From assembly GCA_024743405.1 (NCBI GenBank), contig JANSWP010000002.1, positions 124,001 through 188,000 on the forward strand: a stretch of DNA of 64,000 bases, in the 5' to 3' direction. Position 1 is the stretch's first letter. Every line of letters starts with the position of its first letter. This DNA comes from Bacteroidota bacterium. Its GTDB lineage: Bacteria; Bacteroidota; Bacteroidia; Chitinophagales; Saprospiraceae. Below are positions 28,552 through 37,119 of the stretch, piece by piece. The notes under the pieces are model-generated. The model was not told the DNA's origin and ran no database searches. It saw only the letters and a list, made by a program, of their open reading frames with translations. The position numbers and the translations under genes are program-made.

Positions 28552-29619
28552 TTAGTGCTTAATATTGCCTGATGATTTTACTTTCTTTACGATTGTTCCA
28601 TCCTTGTACGGCTGATAATATTTTTCCAAGAATAGGTGATGGTCATTTCGAAATTCTGAAATACCCCCAATTTTATGTAGTAAGTAAATATAACACCATG
28701 GCAAATCTAACTGGTAAGGCAAAAATCCATTTCGAGCACTTCTTGGAAACAGATGATGATTATTATGCCATTCCCCCGCCACATAACCTGGCCAAATTTG
28801 ATTAACTGACAAATCCTCCCAATGAAAATCTATCCCTTCTTGTCGTTTATCTTTACCTTTCCCATGTCCTTCGAAATTAAAGGTTCTTACTCCAACTGCC
28901 CAAACTCCTGCACTTGCAAATAATGTAAAAGCTAAAGCATGTCCGCCTATTAGGAAAAAAACCAAATACCAAAAACTCCAGTTCAAAATCCAATAAATAA
29001 CTGATCGAGTAGGATTCGCAAATGAACCCCATTTTTGATATTCTTCATAAGTATTAATGTACATGCCTGTATGGGTCAAAAATCCCTTTACTTTATGATA
29101 ATCGTCCTCACTCAAGTCTTGTGCAATTTTTTGATGGTTTACATCCGCCAAAAAACAATATAGTCCTCCTGCCAAAGCATTATACGGATCACCAGGTCTT
29201 TCAGATTTGGTATGATGAACATGATGAGAAATGACATAGGCTTCTTCAAAAATGACCTTAATAACTAAATTTCGAGTCAAGAATCGCCAAAAAACATTCT
29301 TAAAGCGAAAAGCTCGATGGGTGGAATAGCGATGATACCAAATTGTTGCATGTGACCCCATTAGCACCATGCTATAAAGAAACCCAACTAAGGCTAATTT
29401 CCAAGAGAAATATTTAACAAAAAAAAGTATAAAAAAAGGTGAGATTGCCAAAAGCCAAAACCAACTCAGAAAGCCAAGCCAATTCTTTTTAGTTTTAAAT
29501 ATATTTAATCGCTGAAAAAATTCAGAAAAAAGCTGTTTTGGTGTAGGCTTTATAAGTTCACCTTTCTTGTCCATCCAACCATATGAAGGCGGATCCAGCA
29601 TTCTATCAATCAAGGTCAT
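28552..29619 (-). CDS. acyl-CoA/acyl-lipid delta-9-type fatty acid desaturase
   Basis: An integral-membrane, di-iron desaturase of 355 residues that introduces a cis double bond into long-chain acyl groups. The three His boxes are complete: HRYSTH (96-101), HHVHH (132-136) and EWHNNHH near residue 280. Four hydrophobic segments surround them (FLSWFWLLAISPFFILFF and others). Nearby promoter and hairpin signals are weak. It would adjust membrane fluidity; an electron-donor gene is not adjacent. Confidence 0.92.
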   Translation of the reverse strand: MTLIDRMLDPPSYGWMDKKGELIKPTPKQLFSEFFQRLNIFKTKKNWLGFLSWFWLLAISPFFILFFVKYFSWKLALVGFLYSMVLMGSHATIWYHRYSTHRAFRFKNVFWRFLTRNLVIKVIFEEAYVISHHVHHTKSERPGDPYNALAGGLYCFLADVNHQKIAQDLSEDDYHKVKGFLTHTGMYINTYEEYQKWGSFANPTRSVIYWILNWSFWYLVFFLIGGHALAFTLFASAGVWAVGVRTFNFEGHGKGKDKRQEGIDFHWEDLSVNQIWPGYVAGEWHNNHHLFPRSARNGFLPYQLDLPWCYIYLLHKIGGISEFRNDHHLFLEKYYQPYKDGTIVKKVKSSGNIKH

Positions 29620-29707
29620 TTATTAGTTAGGTTTTGTGTTTATATGAGTAAGAGTTAGATTTCTTATTTAAGATTTAACGTTTATTGGTATTTAGATGAA
29701 TATACAC

Positions 29708-30997
29708 CTAATTTTCTTGATTCCGTCTTTTTACTAACCTAAAATTAGCAATAAAAAACATTACACCTAATCCAATAAATAGCAGTCCACGCAAAACAAA
29801 ACTAATATCCATATCAAAAAATCGGGAAATAATAAGCGCGGTGATCGTTAATAAACCCAAATTCAAATAACCTAAATGATCATTATCTGTACCAAAATTG
29901 ATATAATAAAGTCCGATTGTTAACGCAATAACGTTTCCTAAAACCGCCGCAATGATCGAGTTATTTATACCTATAAAAAATAAAACCGGGTATAAGAAAA
30001 AGGCGATGGAAAGGGGGTTGATTTTTAGTAAACTCTGGACTTCTCTTTTTTGGATAAATAAGTAAGTTGCAAGTCCAGTAAACAAAATAGAAATCCAAAA
30101 CTCGGAAGATTTCAATAAACCACTTTTTTCAAATATATGATCAAACGCCTCTTCCCAAAAAAGATTAAAGCTTGAAATGATAAAAATGATAATCAATCCT
30201 AATGCGCCCAATAGTCGAAAGGGATTTGCAAAAAGCCCTTTTGAATCTAGAAATTTAGACTTACCCAAAAGGAACAATAAACTGAAAAGCGAAGTATAAG
30301 CAATCCACATCAATTCAGGAATATCATCTGAAATAGTACCTAAAACAATAGCGATTGAAGCTACCAAGAACCAGGAATGGAAATTGAAAAAATTACGCTT
30401 TTGGTTTGTTTTCCAAAGTCCAAAATAATGAGGTACAACTGCCAAGATTAAAGGGATATATAGATAAGGCATACTTGATCTGTATCCGTATCCTCTCTCA
30501 ACCGCGTACCAAGTTATCCCTCCTATGTAAAGTAAAGAAACCATTGAAGACGGCATTAAATAAACCAACGGCAAACCCAATAAAGACCAAGTCAACAGAA
30601 AGGAACCTAAATCTCCCTCAATATGATAAATTTGACTAATTAAAGAGATCGCTGCACCAACTGCAAAAAATAAAAATACTGCCGAACCTTCTGCCCAACT
30701 TCGATTTCCTTTTTTCTTAAAAAGTGAATATCCACAAGCCAATTGACCAATTATCATTGGCAAAAAGGCGAAGAATGTTTTGATTGGTTTGCTCAAATTA
30801 TCCCAGTTGTGAGCCAGAATTAAAATGATGCCTAAACCAACCAAAGTTGCACCAAGCACGCTAAAGATCAAAGTCAATCGACCTCCTGAATCTGTTTTCT
30901 TACTGTCATAATAAGCTTGAATCTTTTCAGCAATTTCCTCATTTAAAATGCCTGCTTCAAGTAATTCATTAAGATCCTTAACAATTTTTCTACTCAT
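29708..30997 (-). CDS. DUF2157 domain-containing integral membrane protein
   Basis: A polytopic membrane protein of 429 residues, function unknown. I start it at MSRKIVKDLNELLEAG; an earlier in-frame Met would add 24 residues that do not fit the family. The N-terminal amphipathic helix, ILNEEIAEKIQAYY, leads into DUF2157: LIFSVLGATLVGLGIILILAHNWD and IKTFFAFLPMIIGQLACGYSL. About a dozen helices follow. It is divergently oriented to the glycosyltransferase gene, with about 170 bp between the starts. Confidence 0.8.
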   Translation of the reverse strand: MSRKIVKDLNELLEAGILNEEIAEKIQAYYDSKKTDSGGRLTLIFSVLGATLVGLGIILILAHNWDNLSKPIKTFFAFLPMIIGQLACGYSLFKKKGNRSWAEGSAVFLFFAVGAAISLISQIYHIEGDLGSFLLTWSLLGLPLVYLMPSSMVSLLYIGGITWYAVERGYGYRSSMPYLYIPLILAVVPHYFGLWKTNQKRNFFNFHSWFLVASIAIVLGTISDDIPELMWIAYTSLFSLLFLLGKSKFLDSKGLFANPFRLLGALGLIIIFIISSFNLFWEEAFDHIFEKSGLLKSSEFWISILFTGLATYLFIQKREVQSLLKINPLSIAFFLYPVLFFIGINNSIIAAVLGNVIALTIGLYYINFGTDNDHLGYLNLGLLTITALIISRFFDMDISFVLRGLLFIGLGVMFFIANFRLVKRRNQEN

Positions 30998-31130
30998 AGT
31001 AAGGATATTTACAAAATGTTGAAAATCAAATAATTGGAATAAAGGTAAAACGGTAGTTCGACTTTTCAAAAGAGGTTTTGCACAAACCCATCACCACTAG
31101 ACTTAAATTGAATATATACCTCTTCGTGGC

Positions 31131-31160
31131 TTTGTGTCATGCCATGAGATATTAACTTTG
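31131..31160 (+). promoter_or_regulatory. candidate promoter for the glycosyltransferase gene
   Basis: TTTG at 31131-31134, 18 nt, then TAACTTTG at 31153-31160. The ATG at 31167 follows only 6 nt later, implying a very short or absent leader. The spacing is slightly short of the usual 19-21. Confidence 0.4.
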
Positions 31161-31166
31161 CCTTTG

Positions 31167-32336
31167 ATGAATATTATTGAACACATAGACTTCATTGATG
31201 CTTATATAATGGTGACAACGGGATTGTCTTTGTTTTACCTATTGATTATTTCGGTTTATTTGTACGGTTGGAACAAGATTCCATCATGGGAAACCCCAAA
31301 AAACTTCACTCCAAAAACAAAGGTTTCAATTTTGATTCCTGCTAGAAATGAGGCTGAAAAGATCCTGAAATGTTTAAATGCTATTCTAATTCAAACCTAC
31401 CCAAAAGATCTTTTTGAAGTCATTGTCTTGGATGATTTTTCAACAGATGGAATGGCAGATTTAATCTTAGACAAATTTCAAAATATAAAACTCCTAAAAC
31501 TATCTGATTTTCTCTCTGAAAAAGACACGCAATCCTTCAAGAAAAGAGCAATTGAACTGGGTATTGAACATTCATATGGAGAGCTTATTCTGACGACTGA
31601 CGCCGATTGTGAAGTCCCAAAAAATTGGTTGGATTCTATCGTCTCGTTTTATGAGGAAAAGCAACTTAAATTCATCGCTGCTCCAGTCAATTTTCATCAG
31701 GAAAAATCAATTTTTGAACGCTTTCAATCTTTGGATTTTATGGGAATGATGTGCGTGACAGGCGCTGGAATCCAACTTAGATTAGGGAATATGTGCAATG
31801 GAGCCAACTTGGCCTATGAAAAATCCGCTTTTTATGAGGTCGGCGGTTTTGAAGGTATTAATCAAATCGCATCTGGAGATGACATGCTATTGATGCAAAA
31901 AATAGCTGAAAAATATCCTTCAAAAATTGGGTTTCTAAAAAACCAGAACACTACCGTTTTAACAGAAGCCAAACCAAACCTTGGTTCATTTTTGTCTCAG
32001 CGAATACGCTGGGCTTCCAAATCTACGAGTTATAAAGAATGGCGAGTAACTTTTATTCTCGGAATGGTATTTTTGTTTTGTTTAAATATTTTGAGCAGCT
32101 TTCTATTAATTCCATTTTTAGGAATTTTAGGGGTGAAGGTTTTCCTGAGTCAATTAACAATAAAAATGATAATTGATTTCATTTTTTTGGGTAAAATGAC
32201 CCGCTTTTTCAATCGAAAAGATTTAATGAAAACTTATTTGCCTAGTCAACTTTTACACATTTCATATATTGTTGTCGTCGGAATTTTAGGAAACTTGATA
32301 AAAAAATATGAGTGGAAAGGACGGCAAGTTTCTTAG
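31167..32336 (+). CDS. glycosyltransferase family 2, membrane-anchored
   Basis: An inverting GT-A glycosyltransferase of 389 residues acting at the inner membrane. An N-terminal helix (MVTTGLSLFYLLIISVYLY) precedes VSILIPARNEAEKILKCLNAI, the DDFSTDG acidic site, the TDADCEVP DxD-type motif, and QRIRWASK, the QxxRW motif. Two or more C-terminal helices follow (VTFILGMVFLFCLNILSSFL). QxxRW places it among processive or lipid-linked GT2 enzymes. The substrate is unknown; surface polysaccharide or glycolipid synthesis is likely. The start at ATG is chosen because the upstream in-frame GTG lies within the promoter signals. Confidence 0.88.
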   Translation: MNIIEHIDFIDAYIMVTTGLSLFYLLIISVYLYGWNKIPSWETPKNFTPKTKVSILIPARNEAEKILKCLNAILIQTYPKDLFEVIVLDDFSTDGMADLILDKFQNIKLLKLSDFLSEKDTQSFKKRAIELGIEHSYGELILTTDADCEVPKNWLDSIVSFYEEKQLKFIAAPVNFHQEKSIFERFQSLDFMGMMCVTGAGIQLRLGNMCNGANLAYEKSAFYEVGGFEGINQIASGDDMLLMQKIAEKYPSKIGFLKNQNTTVLTEAKPNLGSFLSQRIRWASKSTSYKEWRVTFILGMVFLFCLNILSSFLLIPFLGILGVKVFLSQLTIKMIIDFIFLGKMTRFFNRKDLMKTYLPSQLLHISYIVVVGILGNLIKKYEWKGRQVS

Positions 32337-32356
32337 GAATGTGTAAAGAATAAGTT

Positions 32357-32510
32357 AGGGTATGTATAAAAATTTCACAAACTGAGAATCAATGATTTAT
32401 GGTTCTAGCGATAAATTATTAAGGGAGTTTGCCGAGGCAAATGACCGCAATAATTTGAAGGCAGGTTCATAAAGCGTTGGTTTTAGGAAGTAAAAATTTA
32501 GACATACTCT
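32357..32510 (-). mobile_element. MITE-like element, copy B
   Basis: The reverse complement of the element at 21537-21691, alignable end to end at about 154 bp with only a few substitutions and indels. The ends are AGGGTATGTATAAAAATTTCAC and, on the other strand, AGAGTATGTCTAAATTTTTAC. The matching may extend a few bases outward (AGTTA on both strands). The short central open frame of copy A is broken here by TAG. It sits between the glycosyltransferase stop and the Rof gene, 66 bp ahead of the Rof start codon. Confidence 0.8.
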
Positions 32511-32576
32511 TAACTATTGGCAATCGAATACAGGAAAAGCAGCATTCGGAAAAATAATTCAAACCTAAATTTTATT

Positions 32577-32825
32577 ATGGAAAAATCTATTTATAAACCC
32601 ATTAGTTGCGACTTCCATTCAGAATTGGAATTGCTAGCCTTGAAAGGAACTTTGTGCAAGATTTTATATAAAATCGACAATGGGAACATCACCCACACAA
32701 ATGGTATAATAAAAGACCTTTACACTTCAAATAAAGAGGAATTTTTACTTTTACAGGATTCCACTAAAATCAGGTTAGACAGGTTAGTTAGTGTAAATGG
32801 GATGGAACTTAAAAGCTACTGCTAA
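32577..32825 (+). CDS. Rof-like Rho-binding antiterminator family protein
   Basis: An 82-residue protein beginning MEKSIYKPISCDFHSELE and ending in the family-like IRLDRLVSVNG. Its layout, YKPISCD, an acidic strand region and a basic DRL segment, fits Rof (YaeO), which binds Rho and reduces termination, or the wider Sm-like family found in Bacteroidota. Action on Rho here is inference. The stop codon is immediately followed by the MOSC gene ATG, with no spacing, so the two are translationally coupled. Mobile-element copy B lies just upstream. Confidence 0.75.
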   Translation: MEKSIYKPISCDFHSELELLALKGTLCKILYKIDNGNITHTNGIIKDLYTSNKEEFLLLQDSTKIRLDRLVSVNGMELKSYC

Positions 32826-33308
32826 ATGTCAAATCTAAAAGCATTAATGAATAAAATCCCACAAACGGGTAAAGTTGAATGGATTAGCATTCGACCAAAA
32901 AAATGGGCTGATGTCAAAGAAGTAGAGGCTGTAGAAGTTAATACGGAAGAAGGATTGATCGGCGATCATTACAGTGGGAGATCCGGTAAACGACATGTCA
33001 CTTTGATTCAATCTGAACACCTTGAAGTTGTGGGGAAAATATTGGGAAAAGATAAAATCAAGCCTAATGAGACACGCCGAAACATAGTAGTCTCAGGTAT
33101 TAATCTATTAGCATTTAAAGAAAAACAATTTCAAATTGGTGAGGTAATTTTAGAGATGACGGGTAATTGTCATCCGTGTTCAAGAATGGAAGAAAATTTT
33201 GGGGAAGGCGGTTATAATGCAATGCGTGGACATGGCGGAATTACAGCAAAAGTAATTCGAGGAGGCAGGATTCAAAAAGGAGATTCGGTAACACTTTTCA
33301 TAGGATAA
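32826..33308 (+). CDS. MOSC domain-containing protein
   Basis: A 160-residue stand-alone MOSC (molybdenum cofactor sulfurase C-terminal) domain, similar in type to YiiM/YuaD. Features are EVNTEEGLIGDHYSGRSGKRHVTLIQ, TRRNIVVSG, and the conserved Cys region TGNCHPCSRMEE, followed by MRGHGGITAKVIRGG. MOSC proteins bind sulfur or molybdopterin, and some reduce N-hydroxylated compounds. Without fused domains, the exact substrate cannot be given. It is coupled to the Rof-like gene upstream. Confidence 0.88.
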   Translation: MSNLKALMNKIPQTGKVEWISIRPKKWADVKEVEAVEVNTEEGLIGDHYSGRSGKRHVTLIQSEHLEVVGKILGKDKIKPNETRRNIVVSGINLLAFKEKQFQIGEVILEMTGNCHPCSRMEENFGEGGYNAMRGHGGITAKVIRGGRIQKGDSVTLFIG

Positions 33309-33356
33309 TTCATAATTCACCTAACAAAAATTGACCTTTTGTAAGGTCATTAAAGA

Positions 33357-34418
33357 ATGAAACAACTAATTTTTTTGAAGAACATTAAAAACTCAGCTTT
33401 TTTTATAACACTCTTCAATTGGGAATATTGGCCGATGTGGTTGACTAATATTCCTGTGGTTTTCATTTGGCTTTGGTTTGCATTGAGAGCTCGGAAATTA
33501 TTTTTTTTCACTGCTGTCAACCCTGTTATTGAGACGGGGGGTGTCCTTGGCGAATCAAAAATCAATATACTCAATCGTATCCCTAATGAGGTGCTCCCTA
33601 AAACTATTTTTGTCTCAAAAGATGCTGATTTCCAGGGTATTCTAATGAAGATGAAAAGCTTAAAATTAGCCTATCCAATTATTGCTAAACCCAATATTGG
33701 TGAAAGAGGATTATTGGTTACAAAGATTGATGAGGAAGTAAGGCTAAAAAATTATTTTCAAAAAAACAAAATTGATTTTTTGATTCAAGAATTTGTGGAT
33801 TTACCTTATGAGTGGGCGGTCATGCATCATCGTCTCCCCGATTCAAATGAAGGTCAAGTGACGTCTATTTGTATCAAAGAACCTTTGAGTATTATGGGTG
33901 ATGGAATTGCCAATATTCGCACTTTAATGAGACAAAAACCACGGGCTGTTTTGCAATTGAATCGATTTGAAAAAGACGCCCAGCCTCTTTTAAACCAGAT
34001 TCCTAAAAAAGGAGAAACCATTGAATTAGAGCCTATTGGTAACCATTGTAGAGGCACTAAATTTTTAAATGGAAATCATTTGATTGATGAACAATTGAAT
34101 GCTACCTTCAATCAAATTGCTGCTCAAATGGACGGCATTTATTATGGGCGTTTTGACATGAAATGTGCTTCTCCAGACGCTGTAAAGAAGGGTGATTTTA
34201 AAGTACTAGAATACAATGGAATTGCTGCTGAACCTGCCCATATTTACGACCCTACTTACCCCCTTTCCAAAAAATATCAAGATATTTACCAACACTGGAA
34301 AATCATTTTTAAAATTTATAAAATCCAGCAAGCAAAAGGAGAAAAAAGTATGTCATGGAGTGAGATGAGGGCGAGTTATAAAACTTATTCTAATTATATG
34401 AAATCGTTAACTTCTTAA
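33357..34418 (+). CDS. ATP-grasp family protein (D-alanine-D-alanine ligase-like)
   Basis: A 353-residue protein with a short hydrophobic segment near the N terminus (NIPVVFIWLWFALRA), which may be membrane-associated. The ATP-grasp core shows YPIIAKPNIGERGLLV, IQEFVDLPYEW, and a metal-binding C-terminal strand DFKVLEYNGIAAEPAHIYDP, with Glu and Asn residues as ligands. It is often annotated as a D-Ala-D-Ala ligase, but the N-terminal hydrophobic region and the absence of cell-wall neighbours make that doubtful. The substrate is unknown. A small hairpin (33332-33349) lies just before the start. Confidence 0.7.
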   Translation: MKQLIFLKNIKNSAFFITLFNWEYWPMWLTNIPVVFIWLWFALRARKLFFFTAVNPVIETGGVLGESKINILNRIPNEVLPKTIFVSKDADFQGILMKMKSLKLAYPIIAKPNIGERGLLVTKIDEEVRLKNYFQKNKIDFLIQEFVDLPYEWAVMHHRLPDSNEGQVTSICIKEPLSIMGDGIANIRTLMRQKPRAVLQLNRFEKDAQPLLNQIPKKGETIELEPIGNHCRGTKFLNGNHLIDEQLNATFNQIAAQMDGIYYGRFDMKCASPDAVKKGDFKVLEYNGIAAEPAHIYDPTYPLSKKYQDIYQHWKIIFKIYKIQQAKGEKSMSWSEMRASYKTYSNYMKSLTS

Positions 34419-34424
34419 AAATTA

Positions 34425-34455
34425 ACTTTCCAAAAAAATCAAATTCTTGGAAAGT
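34425..34455 (+). other. hairpin between ATP-grasp and LysE-family genes
   Basis: A perfect 9-bp stem ACTTTCCAA / TTGGAAAGT with a 13-nt loop follows the ATP-grasp stop codon. No T run follows, so it may be a weak terminator, an mRNA end or a processing site. Confidence 0.4.
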
Positions 34456-34472
34456 CTATATCTATCATATCT

Positions 34473-35102
34473 GTGGAATTTCTTATTCATTTTTCTTTAG
34501 GATTCATATTGAGCTTCATTGGTTCCCTCCCATTAGGTATCATCAATATGACAGTGGCAGAAACAGCGATAAAAAAGGGCTTTAAAGCTGGTTTAATGAT
34601 AGCGATTGGCGCTTCCTTTGTTGAACTTATTCAGGCATTTATTGCCCTAAAATTTACCTGGATTTTTGTTGAAAATCCTGCTGTAGAATCAGCTTTAGAC
34701 ATAATCGCTTTGATCGTTTTTTGGGGATTAGGATTATATTACTTTTTCATAGCACAACCTGCTCAACCTAAAGGAAACAAAGAAGAAGAAAACTCTAAAA
34801 TGTCAGGCTTTTTAAAAGGCATGGCCGTTAGTTCTGTGAACGTTTTGGTATTTCCATATTGGATCTTTTATGGAACTTATTTAACTACAAATGGCTGGAT
34901 GCAAATGGAAGATGAGTTCGTTTATACATTTGTAATTGGTGTAATGATGGGCACTTTCACCCTATTATTTTTATATGCAAAGTTGGGATTATTAATTACA
35001 AATCGCGCGGAAAGATTAACAAGCTATGTCAATAAATTCATTGGATTAGTTTTTATTGCTTTTGGAATTTACCAAGCTTGTAAGACCTGGGGTGGTCATT
35101 AG
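34473..35102 (+). CDS. LysE family translocator
   Basis: A 209-residue inner-membrane protein with about six helices, in the LysE/RhtB exporter superfamily. The start is GTG, at the top of the first helix (EFLIHFSLGFILSFIGSLPLG). The family hallmark region is SLPLGIINMTVAETAIKKGFKAGLMIAIGASFVELIQAF. The central loop is charged (PAQPKGNKEEENSKMSGFLKG). The substrate, an amino acid or other small solute, is not determinable. It lies 54 bp downstream of the ATP-grasp gene on the same strand. Confidence 0.82.
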   Translation: MEFLIHFSLGFILSFIGSLPLGIINMTVAETAIKKGFKAGLMIAIGASFVELIQAFIALKFTWIFVENPAVESALDIIALIVFWGLGLYYFFIAQPAQPKGNKEEENSKMSGFLKGMAVSSVNVLVFPYWIFYGTYLTTNGWMQMEDEFVYTFVIGVMMGTFTLLFLYAKLGLLITNRAERLTSYVNKFIGLVFIAFGIYQACKTWGGH

Positions 35103-35146
35103 AAAACAGGAATTGTTAACTTTGATAAAAATTCAGAAAAAACAAC

Positions 35147-35347
35147 ATGGATATTGTCAATAATTTAATAAGCTTTTTCCTTTTGTATTTTGCTATTGGT
35201 TTCCTTTTCGCACTCTATTTTGCGTTTAAAGGCGCTGGAAAAATTGATGAAGGCGCGAAAGAAGTTACCTTAACTTTTCGATTATTGATCTTTCCAGCGA
35301 GCATTGCACTTTGGCCTTTTTTATTAAAAAAAGTAATGACAAAATGA
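35147..35347 (+). CDS. small two-helix membrane protein
   Basis: A 66-residue protein with two hydrophobic segments (LISFFLLYFAIGFLFALYF and LLIFPASIALWPFLLKK) joined by a polar linker, GAGKIDEGAKEVTLTF. I do not recognise the family. Its stop codon overlaps the start of the next gene (ATGA), which makes a real, coupled gene likely despite the length. Confidence 0.7.
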   Translation: MDIVNNLISFFLLYFAIGFLFALYFAFKGAGKIDEGAKEVTLTFRLLIFPASIALWPFLLKKVMTK

Positions 35348-35793
35348 TTTATTCTTTACGAAAGCGGCATCGTTATACTTGGATGATATTGGGCATTTTA
35401 TTGCCTGTTTTTTTTGTTGCGGCAGTAATGGCTATTCCGGAACCAGCCATTGAAAATGAATTTGAAGTTAAAAAACCAGACGCCTTTGCGAAACTAGTTA
35501 CGACTGAAGAAAATGAAGCTTTTTTGATCTCTTTAAGGGAAAGTGACAATCTGCCAGGGCTTCAGGTAGAAGCCACCGCAAAAAAACCAATCACTACCTC
35601 CGATGTCACTCTATATTTCTCTTATACCGAAGCTGATAATGTGGCAAATGCTGGCGTAATTGGAAAAATCACAGGTACAGGAACTCATAGATTTGCCATT
35701 GGAACGATTACACGTGATATCAAACATTTTTTCATTCTTTTTTATGACGCTAATAAAAAAGAAGTATTCGACGAAATCAAGGTAAATTTATAA
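35344..35793 (+). CDS. membrane-anchored protein of unknown function
   Basis: I start it at MIYSLRKRHRYTWM, where ATG overlaps the upstream stop, giving 149 residues. One N-terminal helix (WMILGILLPVFFVAAVMAI) anchors a beta-rich extracytoplasmic domain (VTLYFSYTEADNVANAGVIGKI, GTHRFAIGTITRDIKHFFILFYD). I do not recognise the family. Together with the two-helix protein ahead it forms a small envelope gene pair, perhaps linked to an electron-transfer complex, but nothing proves this. Confidence 0.65.
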   Translation: MIYSLRKRHRYTWMILGILLPVFFVAAVMAIPEPAIENEFEVKKPDAFAKLVTTEENEAFLISLRESDNLPGLQVEATAKKPITTSDVTLYFSYTEADNVANAGVIGKITGTGTHRFAIGTITRDIKHFFILFYDANKKEVFDEIKVNL

Positions 35794-35797
35794 ATAA

Positions 35798-37042
35798 TCA
35801 ATACCCTGCAATCACAAATTCTCGAACCATATTTAGAGCTTGAACAGTTGAATATTCAATGTTTTTCAACCGATCTTTTCCAATAATGAGTTTTCGCGTA
35901 ATTATTTTCTCTCTATTTCCAACCGCTATCCAAACTGTCCCTACAGGCTTTTCTTCAGTACCTCCACTAGGTCCTGCAATCCCAGAAGTTGCCACTCCTA
36001 TATCCGTCTTTAGTAAACTCAAAATGCCCCCAACCATCTCTCTTACCGTTTCTTCACTCACTGCTCCATAGGCTTTCAATGTTTCTTCTTTTACACTTAA
36101 TTGGTTCATTTTCACCTCATTTGAATAAGCTAATACACTGCCCATAAAATAAGCAGATGAACCAGAGATAGATGTTATTTTATGAGCTAAAAAACCACCC
36201 GTACAGCTTTCTGCTGTTGCAATAGTCAATTCTTTTCCATTTAAAACCCTTCCTACCGCAGCTTCTAATTTATCTGTTCCAAACCCAAAAATAAATTCTG
36301 GAATTAACGTTTTTACTTCTTCCACTTTTTCATCCAAATGTGCATTTAAGATTTGCTCATTATCACCTGTTCCAGAAATTCTTAACCGAACTTGTCCCAA
36401 GCCTGGAAGGTAGGCTAATTTGAGATTTTTGGGTAGATCTTTTTCAAAACGTTCCATTCGTTTTGCTAATCGAGATTCTCCTTCTCCAACAGTCAAAATT
36501 GTACGATGGGCTATCGGCTTTCCAGGAAATTTTTCCTTTAAACGAGGCATCACTTCATATTCCATTAGATACTTCATTTCGTATGGTACACCGGGCATCG
36601 AAACATATACTTTTCCATTTTCTTCAAACCACATCCCTGGGGCAGTCCCCATTTTATTTTTGAAAATGGTGGCATTTTGAGGCATAAAACATTGTTCTCT
36701 GTGCGCTTCTGTCCAAGTGCGTCCCCTTCGTTCAAATAGACGAACAATTCTTTCCCAAGTTTTTTGATGAAATACAAGACCCGTCTTAAAATATCCTGCT
36801 AATGTCTTTTTTGTTATATCATCTTTAGTCGGTCCTAGCCCCCCAGTCATCAAAACAACATCTGCATTTTCAGTCGCATTTTTAAGTCCTTCTAAAATGG
36901 ATTCATCGGTATCCGCCACCGTCGTAATCCCGATAACTTGAGCGCCGATTAGGTTTAATTGTTGCGCCATCCAAGCTGAGTTAGTATCCACAATTTGTCC
37001 AATCAAAATTTCGTCGCCAATAGTTACAATATGTACATTCAT
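35798..37042 (-). CDS. cinA: CinA family protein (NMN amidohydrolase / competence-damage inducible)
   Basis: A two-domain protein of 414 residues. The N-terminal MoCF/COG1058 domain (NVHIVTIGDEILIGQIVDTNSAWMA, LMTGGLGPTKDDIT) has ADP-ribose pyrophosphatase activity in relatives. The C-terminal CinA domain has TIATAESCTGGFLAHKITS, SGSSAYFMGSVLAYSN and GIAGPSGGTEEKPVGTVWIA, with nicotinamide-mononucleotide deamidase activity. The role is NAD-cycle recycling, with competence linkage in some species. Domain order and length are standard, and it starts at MNVHIV. Confidence 0.95.
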   Translation of the reverse strand: MNVHIVTIGDEILIGQIVDTNSAWMAQQLNLIGAQVIGITTVADTDESILEGLKNATENADVVLMTGGLGPTKDDITKKTLAGYFKTGLVFHQKTWERIVRLFERRGRTWTEAHREQCFMPQNATIFKNKMGTAPGMWFEENGKVYVSMPGVPYEMKYLMEYEVMPRLKEKFPGKPIAHRTILTVGEGESRLAKRMERFEKDLPKNLKLAYLPGLGQVRLRISGTGDNEQILNAHLDEKVEEVKTLIPEFIFGFGTDKLEAAVGRVLNGKELTIATAESCTGGFLAHKITSISGSSAYFMGSVLAYSNEVKMNQLSVKEETLKAYGAVSEETVREMVGGILSLLKTDIGVATSGIAGPSGGTEEKPVGTVWIAVGNREKIITRKLIIGKDRLKNIEYSTVQALNMVREFVIAGY

Positions 37043-37119
37043 TTCAATGTGTTAAAATCGATTAAGTGCCAACCAAAATCATTATAAAATTTTAGATATA
37101 CCTGATTTCATCTTGGTAC

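Noticed and set aside
33332-33349. Small hairpin tgacctt/aaggtca before the ATP-grasp gene as a riboswitch
   Set aside because: Too short and with no conserved aptamer core; not more than a local palindrome.
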